Shown here: piece after piece, positions 1-6,147 of the stretch
Layout: each line of letters begins with the position of its first letter
Position numbering within the stretch: the first letter of the stretch is position 1
Virus record (IMG/VR): IMGVR_UViG_3300021437_000009
Span: 1-33,347 of that record
Length of the DNA: 33,347 nt
Reading direction: 5' to 3' (one strand)
Origin: a virus
Notes under the pieces: model-generated
Database searches by the model: none
Seen by the model: only the letters and a program-made list of their open reading frames with translations
What the model was told of the DNA's origin: nothing
Program-made: the position numbers and the translations under genes

Positions 1-29
1 TGAAGTGTACTTATCTAGTAACGGATCTG
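1..29. repeat. Terminal direct repeat, left copy (circular closure)
   Basis: These 29 bases are identical to 33319-33347. The reading frame that enters the right end of the window continues in frame through this copy to a stop at 128-130, so the repeat is best read as the overlap of a circular assembly. It could also be part of a longer physical end repeat, but a 29-bp length is more typical of an assembler word overlap. A circular map fits circularly permuted (headful) ends or cohesive ends; the sequence alone cannot separate these. Confidence 0.9.
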
Positions 30-130
30 TTACAACTACAGTGCCTAGCGATAACTATCACGTTGTCTTAGGTAAAATTTTAACTAACAATAGTATTGCT
101 GTGGCCATAGAGCCTAGCATTAAACTTTAG
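1..130 (+). CDS. Virion decoration/fibre-like protein, C-terminal part (continues from 33023)
   Basis: This is the 3' part of the gene that starts at 33023. Joining the two ends across the 29-bp overlap gives one 141-residue frame ending TAG at 128-130. The C-terminal part is rich in Ser, Thr, Val and Asn with the alternating pattern of beta strands (for example EVYLSSNGSV and KILTNNSIAVAIEP). The next gene begins 8 bases downstream and has the same style of domain, so the two look like tandem, related surface proteins of the head or neck. The call as a decoration or fibre protein rests on position after the capsid gene and on composition, not on a recognised catalytic motif. Confidence 0.6.
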   Translation, partial: EVYLSSNGSVTTTVPSDNYHVVLGKILTNNSIAVAIEPSIKL

Positions 131-138
131 GAGTATGT

Positions 139-648
139 ATGGCTCAAAAACCAATTCAGTTAATTAATGGAGTTCTTACTCAAGTAGAAGCTACAGTAGT
201 ATCTACCGGATCTGGAGATGCTGGAGAAGTAGTGGCACTTGATAGCAATGGTAAGATTGATCTCAGTGTCCTTCCTACCGGAGTGGGGCCAGACCTTAAA
301 GTGCTTCTTGCTTCTGAGAATATCGGAGCAGGTAAGTATGTTAATATCTGGAATGATACAGGAGTAGCTAAGGCTAGACTTGCTGATAACTCTAACGGAA
401 GACAAGCTCACGGCTTCCTAAAGGATGCTGTATTATCAGGAGCTAACGCGACTGTGTACTTCGAGGGGGAGAACGCCGCACTATCTGGCTTAACTCCTGG
501 TGCAAGATATTACTTGGGTACTGCTGGTGGAGCTACTGCTACTGCTCCTACATTCGCAGGTGGCGCATCAATATCTCAATATGTTGGTATTGCTATCAGC
601 ACTACTGGTATTAATACAGATATCGAAGATGTAGTGGTATTAGCTTAA
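139..648 (+). CDS. Virion decoration/fibre-like beta protein
   Basis: A 169-residue protein starting at ATG 139 behind a TAGGAG ribosome site. The N-terminus (KPIQLINGVLTQVEA) has the short 'KPl-L-nGkl-Q' pattern also seen at the start of the next gene, which looks like a shared attachment peptide. Residues 50-169 are a low-cysteine, Gly/Ala/Thr-rich beta domain with the segments NIGAGKYVNIW, AHGFLKDAVLSGA and LSGLTPGARYYLGTAGG, a pattern I know from phage head-decoration and fibre proteins. The stop overlaps the next start as TAATG. It most likely sits on the outside of the capsid or neck; its exact place in the virion cannot be decided from sequence. Confidence 0.6.
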   Translation: MAQKPIQLINGVLTQVEATVVSTGSGDAGEVVALDSNGKIDLSVLPTGVGPDLKVLLASENIGAGKYVNIWNDTGVAKARLADNSNGRQAHGFLKDAVLSGANATVYFEGENAALSGLTPGARYYLGTAGGATATAPTFAGGASISQYVGIAISTTGINTDIEDVVVLA

Positions 649-905
649 TGTTACACAAGCCATTAGTTCTTAATAATGGCAAGATCAGTCAGCTACCCGC
701 TGGTGACTCTATCAGCAGCGGCGTAGCTACTATTAATGAATATACGACAGATCCTTCATCTCCCAGCGCAGGTGATACTTGGGTATTAAAGACAGGTGCA
801 GGATCTCCTATTGGTTTACTACTAGCACTTACTAATAATAATATTAGTTACTCGTTGAGTTTTAAAACTGTTTCAGGTGCTATAGTAAGAACTACTTTAA
901 AGTGA
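648..905 (+). CDS. Small virion protein with fibre-type N-terminal anchor
   Basis: An 85-residue protein whose ATG overlaps the previous stop (TAATG), so translation is probably coupled. The first 22 residues (KPLVLNNGKISQLPAGDSI) match a common N-terminal peptide of phage fibre and appendage proteins. The rest contains a 'TTDPSSPSAGDTWVL' segment, typical of short beta modules in tail and head fibres, then a polar C-terminus. No enzyme motif is visible. Its small size and its place between two larger structural genes suggest an accessory appendage or adaptor. Confidence 0.55.
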   Translation: MLHKPLVLNNGKISQLPAGDSISSGVATINEYTTDPSSPSAGDTWVLKTGAGSPIGLLLALTNNNISYSLSFKTVSGAIVRTTLK

Positions 906-915
906 GAGGTGATGT

Positions 916-2490
916 ATGGATAACATTAACGTAACACCAGGAGCAGGAGCTACAATAGCTGCTGATGATATTAGCGGTGCGCTTCACCAGAGGGTTAAAA
1001 TCGTTACCGGATCTGATGGGATATCTACAGGTGATGTCTCTACATCTAATCCGCTTCCTTCTACTCTCACAGCAGCAGAGCAAGCTATTCTATCGTCAAT
1101 TGCATCTAACACTGCATCAGCAATTACAGACTATACAGCTACAGGAACTATCACTGCTCTTAACGGTACAGTTCAAGTTGGTGCGCAGGGAGCTTATACC
1201 ACTGCTATTACTGTCTCAGGTACTTGGGTAGGCACATTGGTTTTTGAATCTCAAAATCCAGGTGGTACTTGGGTAGCTGTACCTGCTTATCAGGTAACTA
1301 GCACGCTACCTTATCAGGCTACTTTTAATACTACGTCTAATGGTACATTCCTTATCACTGGCGGTGGTTATCTTAACACTAGAGTTAAAGCCACTGCATA
1401 TACATCTGGTACTGTGCAGATAGACTTAGATGCATCTCTAGCGCAGCAGACGGTCTTCTCTGCTCAGCTTGGCTTATGGTATACCAGACTACAAGACTCA
1501 TCTGGTAACGGATTAGCAGGTCTACTATATACAGGATCTAAGAACGCATTAACTGTAGCGCAGTCAGCAACTGACTTCATTGCTGCTAGTAATAACTCAT
1601 CTACTACTCAGTTAGCTGCTGGAGCTACCTTCACAGGTACGGTAGAGAACGCTTTTAACCAACAAAATTACTCTATTTTGCTAGTGTCAGATCAACCAAT
1701 GACTCTCAATATCTTCCAATATATTGATGCTGCTGGAGCTAAGTTAGCGCAGCAGTCTACCTTCACGGTTGCTGCCAATACTCCATTCGCTAGATCCGGT
1801 GTTATCAATGGTAACTTTATTAAAGTTTCAGTGCAAAACACTGGAGCAAGCACTACAACTACATTCCAGTTAGATACAGCATACGGTACTATCGCTCCAG
1901 CTACAGTTCTTAATAATGGTCCAGTAGCTATTAACGAGATCAATGGTATAGCTACAAGCTACTCGCTCGGCTTGCCAGTTAACGTGCTAGAGACACCTAA
2001 GGCTACTTACTCTGCTACAGCATTAGGTACTGGAGCTGGTTTAGTCCCTGCAAACAATGCTACAGATATTGTGTATATTGCAGGATCTTCCACTAAGACT
2101 ATTAAGGTACAAAGGATTATTCTAACTGCAACACAAACTACAGCAGCAGTTCGTGACGTACTTTTAATTAAGCGATCTACTGCTAATACAGGTACGTCTA
2201 CAGCATTAACTAAAGTACCTAACGACTCAACAAGTGCAGCAGCTACGGCTTCCATAGTATCCTATACCGCTAACCCTACAGTGGGTGCAGCAGTTGGTAC
2301 GGTATATGCCGAGAAAGTAAACATTAGCACTACGGCTCTCGGCGGTGGAAAATTAGATGTGAACTTTACTGATATTCTAGGTCAGCCAGTAGTTTTAAGA
2401 GGCACGGCAGAGGGATTAGCGGTTAACCTAAACGGTGTAACATCGGCTGGTGCAGCTATCTTCTGCACAGTATTCTGGACAGAGGAGTAA
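916..2490 (+). CDS. Large virion structural protein (appendage/fibre-like)
   Basis: A 524-residue protein starting at ATG 916 after a GAGAGGTG ribosome site; an ATG in another frame at 912 is not used. The N-terminus (DNINVTPGAGATIAADDI, then QRVKIVTGSDG and DVSTSNPLP) is a signature I recognise from structural proteins of many tailed phages. The middle (residues about 70-170) has a beta-sandwich pattern with TWVGTLVFESQNPGGTW. The C-terminal 170 residues are a second beta region, again poor in Cys and rich in Thr, Ala and Gly. It lies between small decoration genes and the neck genes. A head or neck appendage is most likely; a baseplate or receptor role is possible. Confidence 0.6.
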   Translation: MDNINVTPGAGATIAADDISGALHQRVKIVTGSDGISTGDVSTSNPLPSTLTAAEQAILSSIASNTASAITDYTATGTITALNGTVQVGAQGAYTTAITVSGTWVGTLVFESQNPGGTWVAVPAYQVTSTLPYQATFNTTSNGTFLITGGGYLNTRVKATAYTSGTVQIDLDASLAQQTVFSAQLGLWYTRLQDSSGNGLAGLLYTGSKNALTVAQSATDFIAASNNSSTTQLAAGATFTGTVENAFNQQNYSILLVSDQPMTLNIFQYIDAAGAKLAQQSTFTVAANTPFARSGVINGNFIKVSVQNTGASTTTTFQLDTAYGTIAPATVLNNGPVAINEINGIATSYSLGLPVNVLETPKATYSATALGTGAGLVPANNATDIVYIAGSSTKTIKVQRIILTATQTTAAVRDVLLIKRSTANTGTSTALTKVPNDSTSAAATASIVSYTANPTVGAAVGTVYAEKVNISTTALGGGKLDVNFTDILGQPVVLRGTAEGLAVNLNGVTSAGAAIFCTVFWTEE

Positions 2491-2491
2491 T

Positions 2492-2893
2492 ATGCAAAAC
2501 TCTAATTTTAATCCTATCAGTGTTAATGATTTTGATAAGAACAAGGTATCTTCTGCTAATAAGGGTGTTGAGACTGTGGCCACTGCTGGTGCTTCCACTA
2601 ACTTAGATCTGACTCTAACAGATGATGTGCTTCTAACAGGTCTACAGGTTATAGCTCAAGGATCAGTATTTGGTGATAACGTAGATCTACAGGTATTAAT
2701 GGGTAGCACTGTGGTAGCTCAGTTTGGCACTTCTATCTACTTACCTTCAGACGAAGATATAAAACTAAACGAAGAGGCTAAGTATCCTGCCAAGATCCCA
2801 GCAGGTCTAACTCTAAGACTTATCTATAACTCTATCGGTATGACTAATGTGCCTGTAGCAGTTAACTACAGACTACATAAGGTGCTAGTGTGA
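2492..2893 (+). CDS. Structural protein of unknown fold, downstream of appendage gene
   Basis: A 133-residue protein. I chose ATG 2492 because AGAGGAG lies 6-10 bases before it; a longer frame from 2450 would run into the previous gene and has no better ribosome site. The sequence is beta-rich (NLDLTLTDDVLLTGLQV, DNVDLQVLMGSTVV, AGLTLRLIYNSIG) and ends with a short basic tail. Its C-terminus is reminiscent of the small beta-sandwich partners of appendage proteins. It overlaps the next start by four bases. No enzymatic motif is seen. I do not recognise a named family. Confidence 0.5.
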   Translation: MQNSNFNPISVNDFDKNKVSSANKGVETVATAGASTNLDLTLTDDVLLTGLQVIAQGSVFGDNVDLQVLMGSTVVAQFGTSIYLPSDEDIKLNEEAKYPAKIPAGLTLRLIYNSIGMTNVPVAVNYRLHKVLV

Positions 2894-3498
2894 TAGAACT
2901 ACTCGCCAAGATCATTGGTAAGATTAGATGGCCTTGGCTCTATAGAGCCTTTACTGGTAGACAGTATGGGTTAATGATTGAAGATCACGACAAGATCAAG
3001 CAAGTACTTAAGCGTGGTGATATAGTTCTAACATGGAGATCATCTCATCTATCTAGCTACTTCATCGCAGCAGGGCACTACTTGCTAACTGGTAGATTTA
3101 CTAAGTGGTCTCATGTTTTAATCACAGTATCAGACTCAGATGATGACTTCGTAGAGGCTATAGGTATCGGAGTTGTAGACTCTAAGTTCTCTAAGATATT
3201 TGACTGTGAAGCATGCGCTATTCTTAGGCCAAAGATGCCAGACGGCATAGACTGGACCTTAGTAATAGGAGAGGCGCTTAACGATATTGGCCATAAGTAC
3301 GACTATAGATTTAATCTCAAAGATGCTTCTGAGTTTAGCTGTGTAGAGCTTGTACTTGACGCTCTAAAGAGAATACCAGACTATGAGTCTAGGCTACATG
3401 GCTTACTAGCTATGATTAAGAACGAAGGACAGTTAACGCCACCTATGTACTATGAGTGCGGATCGTTCGATGTAGTCTTAGAGATTAGGAGAGACTAA
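2890..3498 (+). CDS. YiiX/NlpC-P60-like permuted papain-fold cysteine hydrolase
   Basis: A 202-residue protein starting at GTG 2890 (GTGTGA overlap with the previous stop). The order of motifs fits the circularly permuted papain-like group: a GDIVLTWR strand at 43-50, the SHVLI segment with candidate catalytic His at 75, an acidic VEAI at 88-91, and EFSCVELVLDAL with candidate catalytic Cys at 151. Family members hydrolyse amide or ester bonds in peptidoglycan or lipids. No signal peptide is visible. Its place between virion structural genes and the head-tail adaptor suggests a particle-borne wall-active enzyme used at entry, though a role in assembly is possible. The catalytic assignment is by eye. 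Confidence 0.65.
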   Translation: MIELLAKIIGKIRWPWLYRAFTGRQYGLMIEDHDKIKQVLKRGDIVLTWRSSHLSSYFIAAGHYLLTGRFTKWSHVLITVSDSDDDFVEAIGIGVVDSKFSKIFDCEACAILRPKMPDGIDWTLVIGEALNDIGHKYDYRFNLKDASEFSCVELVLDALKRIPDYESRLHGLLAMIKNEGQLTPPMYYECGSFDVVLEIRRD

Positions 3499-4196
3499 TG
3501 ATATTCGTTAACATGGATCTAGACTCTAAGTATCAGACTAATGAGAAGGTGAGACTAGACTTCTCTAAAACTCTAGTCACTGTAGACAACGATCCCATTA
3601 CATTAGTAGAAGTGCAGCCTGATGGTGGCGACTGGATTGCCATAGCTAATCCAGCTAAGCAGTCTGGATGGGTATTAGACTGGCAATACACTATTGCACA
3701 GAGCGTAGATATTAACATTAAGTTCAATGGTGTACAGGTTACTCCATCTAAGACTATCGAGATCGTTACACCTGAGACTGATATGCTCTACTCTACTGAT
3801 GCCGACCTATTCGCATTAGAGCCTGATATAACTAAGTGGCTACCTACTGGTCGTTCAACGTGGAGTTATGTGCATCGTAAAGCTCAAGATAAGATCATAT
3901 TCGAGCTTAATAAGTCTCGCATCTATAACATGGATGGAACGCCATTACTTAAGTCTCAGATCTTAGACAAGGATGAGGTTAAAGAATGGAGCGTCTACTT
4001 AGTTCTATCGTTAATCTTTAAGGGCATCTCTAACCAGGTTGATGATGTATTTGAAGCTAAGGCTAAGTACTACGAGTCTAAGGCTAAGGAAGCTAAGGAG
4101 TACTGCTTTAACGTGCTTCGTGTAGATGCTAATAAGGATGCTGTTACAGATGTTAACGAAGTGTACAGCTTCAGATCTTCGGTGATGGTGAGATGA
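3498..4196 (+). CDS. Head-tail connector adaptor with N-terminal beta domain
   Basis: A 232-residue protein whose ATG overlaps the upstream stop (TAATG). Residues about 1-95 are a beta domain with an Ig-like look (KVRLDFSKTLVTVDNDPITL). Residues 95-232 are mostly helical, with DADLFALEPDITKWLP, YVHRKAQDKIIFEL and a long Lys/Ala/Glu helix near EAKAKYYESKAKEAKEY. That helical part resembles the adaptor proteins that sit below the portal in siphophages (SPP1 gp15/HK97 gp6 type). The next gene, overlapping by four bases, looks like a tail terminator, which supports a neck role. The extra N-terminal domain is unusual for these short adaptors. Confidence 0.6.
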   Translation: MIFVNMDLDSKYQTNEKVRLDFSKTLVTVDNDPITLVEVQPDGGDWIAIANPAKQSGWVLDWQYTIAQSVDINIKFNGVQVTPSKTIEIVTPETDMLYSTDADLFALEPDITKWLPTGRSTWSYVHRKAQDKIIFELNKSRIYNMDGTPLLKSQILDKDEVKEWSVYLVLSLIFKGISNQVDDVFEAKAKYYESKAKEAKEYCFNVLRVDANKDAVTDVNEVYSFRSSVMVR

Positions 4197-4618
4197 GCCT
4201 AACTGCACTTATCCCTTACTTCGAGTCTAGATGTGATGCCGCAGGACTTACCAAGTTTAACGATGCCTTCGGTACAGAGATCCCATCGACTATCTTAGAT
4301 AACAGCTACCATATTAGGCTTGGAGATGTGACCACTCGTGAGCCACTTAATCAGCACGTTATAGTTATGTCTTCACCTATTACTATCTTGATATGGCTTA
4401 AGGGTTATCGAGATACTGCATCTGCTCGTGATGGAGCTATAGCGCTATCTCGAGACTTGATTAAGGACTGCTTACTAGCTGTAAATCGCTTTAGTGTTGA
4501 TATTAAAAATATAGAGTTTAATAATATGATAGTTGAGCCACTAGGTGCTGATAACGATAACATCGTACAGGTATCTCTAGGCTTTAACTGTGTAACCGTT
4601 TTAGGTATTGATTTATAA
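4193..4618 (+). CDS. Tail terminator/tail completion protein
   Basis: A 141-residue protein starting at an ATGA overlap with the adaptor gene. The N-terminal helix (LTALIPYFESRCDAAGL), a central beta segment (HVIVMSSPITILIWLKGYRD) and a C-terminal strand pattern (IVQVSLGFNCVTVLGI) fit the gpU/HK97 gp10-like tail terminators, which cap the tube at the portal end and join it to the head. Position directly before the tail tube gene is the usual one. Length is normal for the family. Confidence 0.6.
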   Translation: MSLTALIPYFESRCDAAGLTKFNDAFGTEIPSTILDNSYHIRLGDVTTREPLNQHVIVMSSPITILIWLKGYRDTASARDGAIALSRDLIKDCLLAVNRFSVDIKNIEFNNMIVEPLGADNDNIVQVSLGFNCVTVLGIDL

Positions 4619-4629
4619 AAGGAGGCCGT

Positions 4630-5550
4630 ATGGCTATTGAAAACATTAAGATCCGTCCGATGTACGTCTACTTGGGAGAGAACACTTACCAAGTTCAAAA
4701 AATTAGCTGTAAGGCTGATGTTGCTGGCTCACTAGGTGGTAAGTACTTCCTATTCCATGATGCAGCAGGAGCTAAGCACTTTTGCTGGTTCAATACTGGT
4801 GCATCCGTCAATCCAGCTCCTGCAGGAGGATGGACCGCACACGAGATTACAATTGCATCTAATGACAGTGCTACTACTGTAGCTGCTGCTCTAGCTGCTA
4901 TCTTGACTGCTGTGTCTGGCTTCGATGCTGTAGCAAGTGGTGCACAGGTTACTTTAACTCACACAGCTTATGGATACGCACAACCTGCTCGTGATCCTAA
5001 CTCTGCTGCTAAGACTGGTTTTGACTTCGTAGTATCTACTTTAGGCGCTGTAGAAGTTAACGCTGGATGTATTAAAGGTGACATCGAGATGAGTGGCTTT
5101 AAGCCACAGGTCCAGGAAGTTACTTGCCATGCTACAGGCACTACTCCTAAGGCTGAGCTTATCACTGGTTATGCTTCTCCTGAATTGACTATGACATTCC
5201 AAGAGACTGACAAGGACTCAATGAAGCGTGCCTTTGCTATGGCAGGGCAGTACTCATTCACTCCCGTAGGTGCTGATGGTGAGGAGTCTATTGGTTACGG
5301 ACTTAATAACCTTGGTGAGCAAGTAGCTACATCATACGTTAAGCTAGTGCCAGTTAACCCAGATCTATCTACTGCATCTGAGACTTGGCACGTCTGGAAG
5401 GCTAAGGCAGATCTCGATAAGTTCTCATTCTCTGGTGAGAAGATCGCAGAATTCCCTATCACCTTTAAGCTATACCCAGACGAGACTAAGGCCATCAATG
5501 GTCTAGGTCAGTTCTTCATGATCGGCAACAAGCCTACGACATTAGTCTAG
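4630..5550 (+). CDS. Major tail tube protein with inserted beta domain
   Basis: A 306-residue protein behind one of the strongest ribosome sites in the window (AAAAGGAGG, ATG 4630), fitting a highly made protein. Residues 1-28 and about 145-306 form the tube-protein core (IKGDIEMSGFKP, ELTMTFQETDKDSM, FPITFKLYPDETKA). Residues about 33-130 look like an insertion: YFLFHDAAGAKHFCWFNT, then a helix rich in Ala and VTLTHTAYGYA. This module recurs in other phage tail proteins and probably projects from the tube. The gene is followed by a hairpin and then the frameshifted chaperone pair and tape measure, the classic siphophage order. Confidence 0.8.
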   Translation: MAIENIKIRPMYVYLGENTYQVQKISCKADVAGSLGGKYFLFHDAAGAKHFCWFNTGASVNPAPAGGWTAHEITIASNDSATTVAAALAAILTAVSGFDAVASGAQVTLTHTAYGYAQPARDPNSAAKTGFDFVVSTLGAVEVNAGCIKGDIEMSGFKPQVQEVTCHATGTTPKAELITGYASPELTMTFQETDKDSMKRAFAMAGQYSFTPVGADGEESIGYGLNNLGEQVATSYVKLVPVNPDLSTASETWHVWKAKADLDKFSFSGEKIAEFPITFKLYPDETKAINGLGQFFMIGNKPTTLV

Positions 5551-5557
5551 TCTTGAC

Positions 5558-5590
5558 AGTGCCATCTAGTACGTTAGGCTAGGTGGCACT
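5558..5590 (+). terminator. Stem-loop after the tail tube gene
   Basis: Arms AGTGCCATCTAG (5558-5569) and CTAGGTGGCACT (5579-5590) can pair over 12 positions with one G-U pair and a 9-base loop. There is no U-run after it, so a strong intrinsic terminator is unlikely. It may act as an attenuator or as an mRNA 3'-end stabiliser that lets the tube protein be made in excess over the chaperones and tape measure. Confidence 0.6.
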
Positions 5591-5605
5591 TAACAGGAGT
5601 AGAAC

Positions 5606-5857
5606 ATGGCTATACAGTTATCCTCTAAAAAAGGTATCGAGTTCGATATTGATGGTACTCTCTTTACACTTCGTAAGGCTGGATTGCTAGAGATTGATGA
5701 GATCCTTAAATCTACTAAGTCAGATGAAGGTGATACAGTCGTGAAGCTAATAGACTGGTTTAAGTCTTTAGGTATGCCAGAGGCTATCGCCAAGGAGCTT
5801 ACTCAGGAGCAGTTTGAAGAGATCCTGTCTTACCTTAATGGTCAAAAAAAAAGCTAA
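5606..5857 (+). CDS. Tail assembly chaperone (G-type, short product)
   Basis: An 83-residue protein starting at ATG 5606 after ACAGGAG. It begins with a beta hairpin (KGIEFDIDGTLFTLRKAG) and continues as helices (LEIDEILKS, TQEQFEEILSYLNG). Position between tube and tape measure, size and the slippery run at its end identify it as the G-type chaperone that coats the tape measure during tail assembly. The zero frame ends with Gln-Lys-Lys-Ser and TAA at 5855-5857, two codons past the A-run. Confidence 0.85.
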   Translation: MAIQLSSKKGIEFDIDGTLFTLRKAGLLEIDEILKSTKSDEGDTVVKLIDWFKSLGMPEAIAKELTQEQFEEILSYLNGQKKS

Positions 5858-6147
5858 GTAAAGAAGGATATCGTAACGCCAAGCTATGCTACTTCTATGG
5901 ATGGACTCACGAAGATCTAGAGAAGCTAGACGCTGATGTAGCAAGCGAGTACTGGGAGGCTATCACTATGATAGAGGCTCAGCAGATGCTCATGGATATT
6001 ACAGTGGCAGCTACTCCTCACATCAAGGATAAGGATCGTAGAGAATTAGATAGAGACTTGCGTCGCAAGGCTTACCCTAGTATCTTTGAAGAGAAGCGGC
6101 ATATCACGGTAGATATGCTTAAGGCACAAGGAGCGTCTCTTGGCTGA
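5606..6147 (+). CDS. Tail assembly chaperone GT, made by -1 frameshift at 5845-5851
   Basis: A -1 shift on A AAA AAA (5845-5851) fuses the 83-residue G product to a second frame that is open from 5851 to a TGA at 6145-6147, giving about 180 residues. The T part reads KLSKEGYRNAKLCYFYGW, then helices (DVASEYWEAITMIEA, RRELDRDLRRKAYPSIFEE). That frame has no plausible start of its own near the junction, so frameshifting is the natural way to express it. The arrangement matches lambda G/GT. The T part is thought to recruit tube subunits to the tape measure. The last codons overlap the TTG start of the tape measure at 6140. Confidence 0.85.
5845..5851 (+). other. -1 ribosomal frameshift slippery heptamer
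   Basis: The bases 5844-5852 are nine A residues. In the zero frame they read CAA AAA AAA AGC TAA, so A AAA AAA at 5845-5851 fits the X XXY YYZ rule. After a -1 slip the next codon is AAG at 5851. A stop two codons later in the zero frame would favour detection of shifted products. I did not find a clear downstream stimulatory stem-loop by eye. Confidence 0.85.

Noticed and set aside
160-411. Reverse-strand open frames inside late genes as real genes
   Set aside because: They lie opposite well-supported structural genes, lack ribosome sites and have low-quality composition; they are shadows.
5552-5580. TTGACA at 5553 as a strong promoter before the chaperone genes
   Set aside because: No good -10 box lies 16-18 bases downstream; the stretch is better explained by the stem-loop.
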